Under the pieces are notes generated by a model, which saw nothing but the letters and a program-made list of their open reading frames with translations, had not been told where the DNA came from and ran no database searches. A stretch of DNA of 10,522 nucleotides from Flavobacteriales bacterium (lineage in GTDB: Bacteria; Bacteroidota; Bacteroidia; Flavobacteriales_D; Sanyastnellaceae): contig CANHYZ010000037.1 in assembly GCA_947464885.1 (NCBI GenBank), positions 1-10,522 of the forward strand, read 5' to 3'. Shown piece by piece: positions 1 to 6,551 of this stretch. A program made the position numbers and the translations under genes. Position 1 is the stretch's first letter. Each line of letters opens with the position of its first letter.

Positions 1-667
1 GCTCTATCAGGGTAATATCCGATTCACGCCTGCGATGTTGTTCTCCATTGGATTGGTTTCAACGTTCGTTACCGGTGGTTTGACAGGTATCGTATTGGCT
101 GACTCAGCTCTCGACGTGAACGTGCACGACACCTATTTCGTTGTAGCTCACTTCCACATTGTAATGGGTATGTCGGCAATCTTCGGTATGCTCGCCGGTA
201 TTTATCACTGGTTCCCGAAGATGTACGGTCGTATGATGAACACCAAACTGGGATATGTGCACTTCTGGTTTACGCTTGTATGCGGTTTCGGTGTATTCTT
301 CCCGATGCACTTTGTGGGTATGGCAGGTGCTCCTCGTCGTTACTACGATTACTCCGAGTTCCCATTCCTGGATTGGGTGATGGATTTGAATCCAATCATT
401 TCAACCTTCGCTATTGTTGGCGGCGCGGCACAATTGCTGTTCCTGTTCAACTTCTTCCACAGCATGAAATACGGTCAAGTGGCAACACAAAACCCATGGG
501 CATCGAATACATTGGAATGGACAACACCGGTGAAGCACGTTCACGGTAACTGGCCGGGTGCTATTCCTGAGGTACATCGTTGGGCTTACGATTACAGCAA
601 CCCTGAGCACGAAGAAGATTTCGTTCCACAGGTTGTTCCGCTGAAGCCCGGTGAACACGCGCATTAA
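1..667 (+). CDS. ctaD: Cytochrome c oxidase subunit I, C-terminal part (5' end outside window)
   Basis: This is the catalytic, membrane-embedded subunit of an aa3-type haem-copper oxidase, which reduces O2 to water and pumps protons. The reading frame is open from base 2 to the TAA at 665-667, so only the last ~221 residues are present; the ATG at 35 is an internal methionine. Recognisable parts are a transmembrane helix ending in TGIVLADS, then HDTYFVVAHFH (125-157). In the family the first His-Asp binds the Mg site, and the two histidines of HFH (149-151 and 155-157) ligate haem a3 and haem a. GAPRRYYDY (codons for RR at 335-340) holds the conserved arginine pair that contacts the haem propionates. 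Two more hydrophobic helices follow before a polar tail ending GEHAH. The gene ends just before an intrinsic terminator, so it is probably last in its operon. Family assignment is essentially certain; the symbol (ctaD/coxA) is by homology. Confidence 0.97.
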   Translation, partial: LYQGNIRFTPAMLFSIGLVSTFVTGGLTGIVLADSALDVNVHDTYFVVAHFHIVMGMSAIFGMLAGIYHWFPKMYGRMMNTKLGYVHFWFTLVCGFGVFFPMHFVGMAGAPRRYYDYSEFPFLDWVMDLNPIISTFAIVGGAAQLLFLFNFFHSMKYGQVATQNPWASNTLEWTTPVKHVHGNWPGAIPEVHRWAYDYSNPEHEEDFVPQVVPLKPGEHAH

Positions 668-690
668 ACATCTTGTTCAATAGTTCAAAG

Positions 691-715
691 GCCCGCCGCT
701 TGGCGGGCTTTTTTT
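691..715 (+). terminator. Intrinsic terminator after cytochrome oxidase gene
   Basis: A perfect 7-bp GC-only stem, GCCCGCC (691-697) with GGCGGGC (702-708), has a 4-base loop and is followed by seven T residues (709-715). The A residues at 687-689 can extend the stem into the T tract. It starts 23 bases after the oxidase stop codon, so it should end the respiratory operon and insulate the next gene. Confidence 0.93.
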
Positions 716-728
716 CGTTCTAACTTCG
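700..728 (+). promoter_or_regulatory. Bacteroidota-type promoter for the outer-membrane protein/ruvB unit
   Basis: TAACTTCG at 721-728 fits the Bacteroidota -7 consensus TAnnTTTG with one change (C for T). A TTG at 700-702 could serve as the -33 element, with an 18-bp spacer. If the -7 box occupies about -11 to -4, transcription would begin near 732, only about 2 bases before the ATG at 734, giving an essentially leaderless mRNA. The -33 candidate lies inside the terminator hairpin, so the two signals overlap. The -7 box is the stronger part of this call; the -33 match is weak. Confidence 0.55.
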
Positions 729-733
729 CGGGT

Positions 734-1399
734 ATGCACAGCCGATACCTAATCGTGTTTTGTTTTTTTGCCCTCGCTATAACGTCGGGCAAGGCGCAAA
801 CCGTGAATTTGAGTGATTCGCTTAGCCATGTATTCAAACAGAAAAAATCACCATCGTTTAAATTCGAAACACGCAATTCGTTTATCACGGGAAATACCGC
901 AAAAGTCTATGGCATCAAGTTGGGCGTGAGTTTCGGCAAACGGTTCAGTGTTGGACTGGGCTACAATTTTATTGGAACAGAGTTGCGCGAGGAGTATGTG
1001 TTGCCTGATAAATCGATTGTACCCGCGGATATCCGCATGAATTACATCGCGCCTTATGCTGAGTACAGCTTCTATCAAAAGGGCCCCTGGGAAGTGTCGG
1101 TGCCGATACAAATAGGAGTAGGTAAAAGCTTTTTGTGCTATGAGCAGGCAGGCGAGCGCAACGTAGCGAATCGAAACAGTGTGGTTATCTATGAACCGGG
1201 CATGACCTTCGAGTACAAGATTCTTAAATTGATTGGTGTGGGCGCAGGATTTGGTTATCGCATCATGTTACGAAATAATCGTGCTATTGATCAGCAATTC
1301 ACCTCGCCGGTTTATGCCTTACGTTTACGCTTGATATTCGATGAACTGCATGGACATTATAAGCGCCATATTTCTCCCGAAAAACCAATTTCCGACTGA
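734..1399 (+). CDS. Predicted outer-membrane beta-barrel protein (hypothetical)
   Basis: This is a 221-residue protein of unknown specific function. The N-terminus is a standard signal peptide: MHSR, a hydrophobic core (about residues 5-17), then a likely cleavage after the Ala of GKAQ near residue 21. The mature part alternates polar and aromatic/hydrophobic residues in short runs rich in Gly, Tyr and Phe (for example VSFGKRFSVGLGYNF, and GVGAGFGYRIML near the C-terminus). This pattern is typical of small 8- to 10-strand outer-membrane barrels of Bacteroidota. The last barrel-like strand (ALRLRLIFDEL) is followed by a hydrophilic tail of about 20 residues, unusual for a barrel that ends on an aromatic residue. 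The gene has its own promoter signal and ends 3 bases before ruvB, so the two are probably co-transcribed. No catalytic motif is visible. A periplasmic beta-rich protein is the alternative. Confidence 0.75.
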   Translation: MHSRYLIVFCFFALAITSGKAQTVNLSDSLSHVFKQKKSPSFKFETRNSFITGNTAKVYGIKLGVSFGKRFSVGLGYNFIGTELREEYVLPDKSIVPADIRMNYIAPYAEYSFYQKGPWEVSVPIQIGVGKSFLCYEQAGERNVANRNSVVIYEPGMTFEYKILKLIGVGAGFGYRIMLRNNRAIDQQFTSPVYALRLRLIFDELHGHYKRHISPEKPISD

Positions 1400-1402
1400 C
1401 CA

Positions 1403-2425
1403 ATGAGTGATGAATTTAATATCCGTGATGAAGCTGAGAACGGCCAGGAGAAGGATCTGGATCGTGTTTTAAGACCCAAAACGTTCGAGGACTTTACTGG
1501 TCAGCGCCAAGTACTGGAGAACCTAGAGATTTTTGTAAAGGCGGCCAAACTGCGCAGTGAATCGCTTGATCACGTGCTGCTGCACGGCCCTCCAGGCTTG
1601 GGAAAAACTACGCTTGGGTACATCATCTCCAATGAAATGGGAGTGAGTATAAAAACAACGTCAGGCCCCGTTTTGGATAAGCCGGCAGATCTCGCAGGCT
1701 TGCTCACGAATCTCGAAACAAATGACATCCTGTTCATTGATGAGATCCATCGCTTAAGTCCCGTGGTGGAAGAATATCTGTATTCGGCCATGGAAGATTA
1801 TTGCATTGATTTGCTCATCGATACCGGTCCGAATGCGCGCTCAGTGCAGATCAAGCTGAATCCATTTACACTGATTGGTGCTACCACCCGAAGCGGATTA
1901 CTTACGGCGCCGTTGCGCGCACGATTTGGCATCAATGCCCGACTTTCCTATTACGATTCCAAAACGTTGACCGACATCGTTCAGCGTAGCGCAGAGATTC
2001 TCAACATGGAAATTCTGGAGGATGCTGCTTACGAAGTTGCTCGCAGAAGCCGCGGAACGCCGCGTATTGCTAACGCTTTGCTGCGCCGCGTGCGTGACTT
2101 TGCTCAAATTAAGGGTGATGGTCGGTGTGACTTGGAGATCACGCAATTTGCCCTTAACGCGCTGAACGTCGATACACTGGGATTGGATGAAATGGATCAC
2201 AAGATTCTCTATACCATCATTGATAAATTCAACGGTGGACCTGTAGGGTTGAATACGGTGGCTACTGCTGTGGGTGAAGATTCGGGCACCATAGAAGAGG
2301 TGTATGAACCGTACCTTATTCAGGAAGGATTCATCATGCGCACGCCGCGTGGCCGACAGGTTACTGAATCGGCCTACCGCCATTTGGGTAAAATAAAAGG
2401 GAACCGCTCAGGAGAATTGTTTTAA
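1403..2425 (+). CDS. ruvB: Holliday junction branch migration ATPase RuvB
   Basis: RuvB is the hexameric AAA+ motor that, with RuvA, drives branch migration of Holliday junctions for resolution by RuvC in recombinational repair. The 340-residue length is normal. The N-terminal segment LRPKTFEDFTGQ (23-34) is the family signature. Walker A is GPPGLGKT (62-69) and Walker B is DEIH (113-116). Sensor 1 is GATTRSG (159-165), and LRARFG (171-176) carries the arginine finger at R174, the same number as in E. coli. The C-terminal winged helix ends in a motif typical of the family (TPRGRQVTESAYRHLG). The ATG at 1403 is the only sensible start, 3 bases after the preceding stop, with no clear Shine-Dalgarno. 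The stop codon shares one base with the queG start (TAATG at 2423-2427), indicating translational coupling. ruvA and ruvC are not in the window, which is common in this phylum. Confidence 0.98.
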   Translation: MSDEFNIRDEAENGQEKDLDRVLRPKTFEDFTGQRQVLENLEIFVKAAKLRSESLDHVLLHGPPGLGKTTLGYIISNEMGVSIKTTSGPVLDKPADLAGLLTNLETNDILFIDEIHRLSPVVEEYLYSAMEDYCIDLLIDTGPNARSVQIKLNPFTLIGATTRSGLLTAPLRARFGINARLSYYDSKTLTDIVQRSAEILNMEILEDAAYEVARRSRGTPRIANALLRRVRDFAQIKGDGRCDLEITQFALNALNVDTLGLDEMDHKILYTIIDKFNGGPVGLNTVATAVGEDSGTIEEVYEPYLIQEGFIMRTPRGRQVTESAYRHLGKIKGNRSGELF

Positions 2426-3387
2426 TGGCGACATCTACAGATTTGAAGGCCGCTGAGCATGCGCGATGGATTAAAAACAAAGCGCTCGAATTGGGCTTTT
2501 CGTTTTGTGGAATTTCTCGAGCTGATTTTCTGGAAGATGAAGCACCGAGGCTTGAGGCCTGGTTGAAGAACGGCATGCACGGTGAAATGGCATACATGGC
2601 CAATCATTTTGATATGCGCCTTGATCCACGCTTGCTTGTGCCCGGAGCGAAGTCGGTGATTTCCTTGCTATTCAATTATTATCCGGATACTGCTTATGCC
2701 TTGGCAAACGGTGCTTTGAAGGTTTCCAAGTACGCATGGGGAGAGGATTACCACGATGTCGTGAAAGATCGCCTGAAACAGTTCTTGCATGAAATTCAAG
2801 CGAACGTGGGTGAAGTCGATGGCCGCGCATTTGTTGATTCGGCACCCGTGCTCGACAAGGCCTGGGCGAAGCGCAGCGGCTTGGGGTGGGTAGGAAAAAA
2901 CGCCAATCTCATCAATAAAAAACAAGGGTCTTTTTTCTTTATCGCTGAATTGATTATTGATCTGGAACTGGAACCCGACGGCCCTGTAACCGACCATTGC
3001 GGAACATGCCGCGCTTGCATAGATGCATGTCCAACGGAGGCCATCGTCGAGCCTTACGTCGTTGATGGCAGCAAGTGTATTTCTTATTTCACCATTGAAT
3101 TGAAGAAGGAGCTTCCAGCGGAATGGGTTTCGAAAATGGATGGCTGGCTATTCGGTTGCGATGTGTGTCAAGACGTGTGTCCATGGAATCGTTTCTCTGT
3201 GGTGAACAGTGAGCCGCGATTTACGCCGCGTGAGCAACTGCTGAACATGTCGACCGGTGAATGGAGGGATCTTACTGAGGATGTGTTTCAACAGGTGGCT
3301 AAACGCTCTCCCTTGAAGCGCAAGGGTTTTGAAGGCTTGCGTAGAAATGCCGCGCTTCTTTCCATGGATGGAAACGGCGGGAAATGA
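2425..3387 (+). CDS. queG: Epoxyqueuosine reductase QueG
   Basis: QueG is a cobalamin- and Fe-S-dependent enzyme that reduces epoxyqueuosine to queuosine at the wobble position of GUN-anticodon tRNAs, the last step of Q modification. The 320-residue protein has the N-terminal cobalamin-binding region and the conserved block VDSAPVLDKAWAKRSGLGWVG (residues 137-157); D138 is the likely equivalent of the catalytic Asp. Two [4Fe-4S] motifs follow: C192, C195, C198, C202 (CGTCRACIDACP) and C218 with C245, C248, C252 (CDVCQDVCPWN). It is shorter than the ~380-residue E. coli protein because it lacks the C-terminal HEAT-like extension; this short form is usual in Bacteroidota. The ATG overlaps the ruvB stop by one base, with an AGGAGA-like sequence (2410-2415) about 9 bases upstream. 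The next gene probably starts 68 bases downstream, not at the overlapping ATG at 3384. Confidence 0.96.
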   Translation: MATSTDLKAAEHARWIKNKALELGFSFCGISRADFLEDEAPRLEAWLKNGMHGEMAYMANHFDMRLDPRLLVPGAKSVISLLFNYYPDTAYALANGALKVSKYAWGEDYHDVVKDRLKQFLHEIQANVGEVDGRAFVDSAPVLDKAWAKRSGLGWVGKNANLINKKQGSFFFIAELIIDLELEPDGPVTDHCGTCRACIDACPTEAIVEPYVVDGSKCISYFTIELKKELPAEWVSKMDGWLFGCDVCQDVCPWNRFSVVNSEPRFTPREQLLNMSTGEWRDLTEDVFQQVAKRSPLKRKGFEGLRRNAALLSMDGNGGK

Positions 3388-3424
3388 TTCTTGTTGATCG
3401 TCCAAAATTTCGGTCCGCTCTAAC

Positions 3425-3432
3425 TACCTTTG
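3425..3432 (+). promoter_or_regulatory. Internal -7 element ahead of the aminopeptidase gene
   Basis: TACCTTTG at 3425-3432 is an exact match to the Bacteroidota -7 consensus TAnnTTTG. It would place transcription start near 3436, about 20 bases before the ATG at 3456. No convincing -33 TTTG lies at the usual spacing; the nearest TTG pair (3391-3396) is about 28 bases away. The site supports both a separate transcript for the aminopeptidase and the shorter start of that gene. Confidence 0.55.
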
Positions 3433-3455
3433 AGCAGTTAATTGACCAAGAAAGG

Positions 3456-4892
3456 ATGACACAGATTAAAGCGACCAAGAGCACACTGCTCAATTTTTCA
3501 AGCATTACTATTTTCTACAACGATGAGCTCGCAAAGCTTACCGAGCTCGATAAGCAGCAACTTAGTTTCTTCAAAAAGGAAATTGAACAGGAGAAGGATG
3601 TAATCACCCTTCAGGAGCTGGGCTTGTACCATTATTTTATTCCGGTGAAGAAGGAAAGTCAAAATCCGGAAATGTTGGAGAAGCTGCGCATGAAGGCGGC
3701 TTCACTGCTAAGTGGATTGAATACAGCAAAGGCAGGTGATGTGGCGATCATGAACATGACAGGCGAGAAGGAATTGTCATTGGCCATCGCCGAAGGAATG
3801 GCTTTAGCCAATTATCAGTTTTTGAAATATTTCAAGGATAAGAAGAAGCGTCAGAACACGCTTCACACGATCCATATTTCGGATAAGTATGTGACAGCAA
3901 AAGATGCTGAGCACTTGCAAAATATTATTGAGGCCACTTCTACCGCGCGCACACTCATCAACGAGCCGGTGTCTTTTCTCAATGCCGTTCAGTTTGGTAA
4001 AGAGATGCAGAAGGTTGGTAAGGAGTCAGGCTTCAGCGTGAAGGTGCTTGGTAAGAAAGAAATTGAAGCGAAGAAAATGGGCGGACTGCTTGCTGTGAAT
4101 GCCGGCAGTATTGATCCGCCGACTTTTACCGTGATGGAATACAAGCCCGAAAAGGCGCGCAACAAAAAGCCAATCGTGCTTGTGGGAAAGGGCGTTGTGT
4201 TTGATACCGGTGGCTTGAGCCTTAAGCCTACACCCAACAGCATGGATGAGATGAAGTGCGATATGAGCGGCGGAGCTGCTGTGGTAGGTGCAATGATGGC
4301 CATTGCGAAAAATCAATTGCCGGTGCACGTCATCGGATTGGTGCCCGCTACCGACAACCGTCCGGGTATGAATGCCGTTTGTCCGCAAGATGTCATTACC
4401 ATCAGCGACGGCACCACCGTAGAAGTATTAAACACAGATGCTGAAGGCCGCTTGATTTTGGCCGATGCACTGGTGTGGGCCAAGCAATACAAGCCTGAGG
4501 TGTGCATTGATTTAGCAACACTCACCGGTGCAGCTGTGCGTGCCATTGGCACCTACGCCAGCGCGGTAATGGGAACGGCCGAACAAAAGGTCATGGATCA
4601 GTTGGCCGAAAGCGGCATGCAGGTTTGGGAACGCACCGTGCAGTTTCCCATGTGGAAGGATTACGGCGAGGAGATGAAAAGTGATATTGCCGATCTGAAA
4701 AATCTGGGAGGCTCTTATGCAGGACAAATTTCAGCGGCGAAATTCCTGGAGCATTTCACCGATTACCCATGGATTCACATTGACATTGCGGGTCCGGCGT
4801 ATAGCAATAGCGCCTGTGGCTACCGCACAAAGGGCGGCAGTGGTGTTGGCGTGCGCATGTTGTACGATTTCATCCAAAAGAATTATTGCTAA
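3456..4892 (+). CDS. pepA: Leucyl aminopeptidase, M17 family (PepA-like)
   Basis: This is a cytosolic dizinc aminopeptidase that removes N-terminal residues from peptides, normally a homohexamer. With the start at 3456 it is 478 residues, with a divergent N-terminal domain (about 1-150) and a conserved catalytic domain. Residues matching E. coli PepA zinc ligands and catalytic groups are all present. K245 and D250 lie in GKGVVFDTGG, K257 in SLKP, D269 in MDEMKCDMSGG, and D328, E330 and R332 in the signature NTDAEGRL (326-333). Zinc binding and catalysis should therefore be intact. The frame can be read from an ATG at 3384 that overlaps the queG stop (adding 24 residues, 502 in total). However, those residues look unrelated to the family and an exact -7 box sits inside them, so 3456 is preferred. 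The next gene begins 28 bases after the stop. PepA also acts as a DNA-binding regulator in E. coli; nothing here shows that role. Confidence 0.93.
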   Translation: MTQIKATKSTLLNFSSITIFYNDELAKLTELDKQQLSFFKKEIEQEKDVITLQELGLYHYFIPVKKESQNPEMLEKLRMKAASLLSGLNTAKAGDVAIMNMTGEKELSLAIAEGMALANYQFLKYFKDKKKRQNTLHTIHISDKYVTAKDAEHLQNIIEATSTARTLINEPVSFLNAVQFGKEMQKVGKESGFSVKVLGKKEIEAKKMGGLLAVNAGSIDPPTFTVMEYKPEKARNKKPIVLVGKGVVFDTGGLSLKPTPNSMDEMKCDMSGGAAVVGAMMAIAKNQLPVHVIGLVPATDNRPGMNAVCPQDVITISDGTTVEVLNTDAEGRLILADALVWAKQYKPEVCIDLATLTGAAVRAIGTYASAVMGTAEQKVMDQLAESGMQVWERTVQFPMWKDYGEEMKSDIADLKNLGGSYAGQISAAKFLEHFTDYPWIHIDIAGPAYSNSACGYRTKGGSGVGVRMLYDFIQKNYC

Positions 4893-4920
4893 GCGAACAG
4901 TTTTCAAAAACAAGAAATTC

Positions 4921-5994
4921 ATGAGCGATCAAAAAATACGCGTTGCTATTACCAGCGGCGATATCAACGGAGTTGGATTGGAAACAGTCATCAAGGTGTT
5001 TTCTGATCCGCGCATGGCTGAATCAATTACGCCCATCATTTATGCACACCCTGAGGTCATCAAGGCCCATCGCAAAGTGCTGGAGGGTGAAGAGTTTCAA
5101 TACAACACCATCAACAGCGCTTCTGAAGCCCTTGCAAAAAAGGTGAACTTGGTGAATGTTTGGAAGGACTATAGCGGACAGGTTGAATTTGGTAAACCGG
5201 ACAAGGACGCCGGTATGTTTGCGTTCAAAAGTCTTGAAGCCGCGGTGAACGATCTGGCTGCAAACAAAGTCGATGTGCTGGTTACTTCACCCATCAACAA
5301 GGATACGATACAGAGTAAGGATTTTGATTTTCCCGGCCACACGGAATACCTGGCGAAGTTTGCCAACACCGAAAAGGTCTTAATGTTTTTGGTAAGCGAT
5401 ACGTTGCGCGTGGGAATAGTGACAGGACATTTACCGCTGAAGGATGTAGCGCAGCATATTACCAAAGAAAGAATCTTGGAGAAACTGCGATTGATGACGG
5501 AAAGTTTAGCCAAGGATTTCGGCGTTCATCGCCCGAAAATCGCTGTGCTCGGATTGAACCCGCATGCCGGTGATAACGGTTTGCTGGGCAGTGAGGAGAA
5601 AGATATTATCCTACCAGCGGTGCGTGAAGCCAATGAAAAAGGCATGCTTGCTTACGGTCCGTTTGGTGCTGATGGTTTCTTTGGTAGCGGCGGTTACAAG
5701 CGCTATGACGCGGTGTTAGCCATGTATCACGATCAGGGCTTGGCTCCATTCAAGGCGCTCGCGTTTGATAACGGTGTGAATTTTACGGCAGGATTACCGG
5801 TGGTGCGCACTTCACCCGATCATGGCACATGCTACGATATAGCCGGAAAAGGTATTGCTGATGAGTCATCTTTACGCGCCGCAATATTCACGGCGTGTGA
5901 TGTGTATATGCAGCGTAAGAGTTTTCGCGATTATGGATTGAATCCATTGCGCCGACAAGATGTTCGCGACTCGAAAGATGATCAACGCGAGTGA
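4921..5994 (+). CDS. pdxA: 4-hydroxythreonine-4-phosphate dehydrogenase PdxA
   Basis: PdxA oxidises 4-phosphooxy-L-threonine with NAD(P)+; the product decarboxylates to the aminoketone that PdxJ condenses to pyridoxine phosphate (DXP-dependent vitamin B6 pathway). The 357-residue protein starts at MSDQKIRVAITSGDINGVG. Functional residues fall at a constant +4 from E. coli numbering: substrate H140-T141 (FPGHTE), metal ligands H170 (VTGHLPL), H215 (GLNPHAG) and H270 (YHDQG), and substrate contacts K278, N287 and R296. The protein is about 28 residues longer than the E. coli enzyme. Most of the excess is a charged C-terminal tail after the SPDHGT motif, ending NPLRRQDVRDSKDDQRE. The frame stays open upstream to 4717, but that stretch is the aminopeptidase gene in another frame and is not coding here. 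The start at 4921 lies 28 bases after the aminopeptidase stop, with A-rich DNA and no Shine-Dalgarno. A PdxA2-type sugar-acid dehydrogenase is possible but less likely. Confidence 0.95.
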   Translation: MSDQKIRVAITSGDINGVGLETVIKVFSDPRMAESITPIIYAHPEVIKAHRKVLEGEEFQYNTINSASEALAKKVNLVNVWKDYSGQVEFGKPDKDAGMFAFKSLEAAVNDLAANKVDVLVTSPINKDTIQSKDFDFPGHTEYLAKFANTEKVLMFLVSDTLRVGIVTGHLPLKDVAQHITKERILEKLRLMTESLAKDFGVHRPKIAVLGLNPHAGDNGLLGSEEKDIILPAVREANEKGMLAYGPFGADGFFGSGGYKRYDAVLAMYHDQGLAPFKALAFDNGVNFTAGLPVVRTSPDHGTCYDIAGKGIADESSLRAAIFTACDVYMQRKSFRDYGLNPLRRQDVRDSKDDQRE

Positions 5995-6012
5995 TTTGTT
6001 TTCTGACTTCCA

Positions 6013-6483
6013 TTGAAAATCGTCATCCTCACATTAGGTAAAACAAGTGCAGCCTATCTGCGCGCAGGCATGTCTGTTTATCAGGAGCGACTGAAGCATT
6101 ACGCCCGCGTTGAGTATAAAGAATTGCCAGATGTGCCCGCGAAGGGACTGACGCCTGAAGTACTCAAAGAGCGTGAGGGTGAGGTGTTGATGAAACAGCT
6201 GAAGTCGGATGATGTGGTGCTGCTCCTGGACGAGAATGGAGAGCATTTTTCTTCCCGTGGTTTTGCCGAAATGTTGCAACGCCGCATGAACAGCGGCGCA
6301 AAGCAATTGGTGCTGATTATTGGCGGTGCGTTTGGGTTCTCCGACGCGATGTATGCACGTGCCAATGGAAAGATTTCCTTTTCCAAAATGACGTACTCAC
6401 ACGAAATGATTCGCCTGCTGCTGCTAGAGCAGTTGTACCGTGCCCACACGATTTTGAAGGGCGAGAGCTACCACCATGATTAA
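6013..6483 (+). CDS. rlmH: 23S rRNA (pseudouridine1915-N3)-methyltransferase RlmH
   Basis: RlmH is a SPOUT-fold, SAM-dependent homodimer that methylates pseudouridine 1915 in helix 69 of 23S rRNA on the assembled 70S ribosome. The 156-residue length matches the family (155-159). The N-terminal strand KIVILTLGK is conserved. The SAM-binding knot includes LIIGGAFGFS (101-110) and the helix SKMTYSHEMIRLLLLEQLYRA (125-144), and the C-terminus ends YHHD (family YHR/YHH). The start codon is TTG at 6013: an in-frame TGA at 6004 leaves only CTT and CCA before it, and the next ATG (residue 20) would remove the conserved first strand. It lies 18 bases after pdxA and is probably co-transcribed. The gene ends with three in-frame stops in a row (TAA TAA TGA at 6481-6489), the third belonging to the adjoining palindrome. 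Confidence 0.96.
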   Translation: MKIVILTLGKTSAAYLRAGMSVYQERLKHYARVEYKELPDVPAKGLTPEVLKEREGEVLMKQLKSDDVVLLLDENGEHFSSRGFAEMLQRRMNSGAKQLVLIIGGAFGFSDAMYARANGKISFSKMTYSHEMIRLLLLEQLYRAHTILKGESYHHD

Positions 6484-6484
6484 T

Positions 6485-6551
6485 AATGACAAGTGACAAG
6501 TGATGAATGACTAATTGGGTCATTCATCACTTGTCATTTGTCATTTGTCAC
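6485..6551. repeat. Heptad-repeat palindrome at convergent gene junction
   Basis: The arms at 6485-6511 and 6519-6545 are 27 bp each and complementary except for one position, which is a G-U pair in RNA. They flank a 7-base loop (6512-6518). Each arm is made of 7-bp units. The + strand reads TGACAAG, TGACAAG, TGATGAA, TGAC from 6487. The - strand, read from 6550, gives TGACAAA, TGACAAA, TGACAAG, TGATGAA, TGAC. Because 7 is not a multiple of 3, the TGA triplets fall in all three frames on each strand. The repeat starts one base after the rlmH stop and supplies the stop codon (6548-6550) of the nuclease gene on the - strand. It could fold in both transcripts and act as a bidirectional transcription-end or mRNA-stability hairpin. 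It has low GC and no T tract on either side, so it is not a classic intrinsic terminator. It may belong to a dispersed repeat family. Confidence 0.88.

Noticed and set aside
1898..2383. 161-residue open frame on the - strand opposite ruvB
   Set aside because: It lies wholly antisense to a certain ruvB, has no recognisable domain, and no start signal; it is a by-product of codon use in ruvB.
4717..4920. 68-residue N-terminal extension of pdxA in frame with it
   Set aside because: It overlaps the conserved end of the aminopeptidase gene in another frame, and the PdxA homology begins at the ATG at 4921.
5169..5513. 114-residue open frame on the - strand opposite pdxA
   Set aside because: Antisense to conserved PdxA catalytic sequence, with no promoter or family resemblance.
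6485..6545. Classic intrinsic terminator for rlmH or the nuclease gene
   Set aside because: The stem is long but not GC-rich and no T tract follows on either strand, so I call it a palindromic repeat with possible, unproven termination activity.
6485..6551. CRISPR or insertion-sequence remnant
   Set aside because: The 7-bp units are contiguous without spacers, there is no transposase fragment nearby, and no flanking target duplication can be seen.
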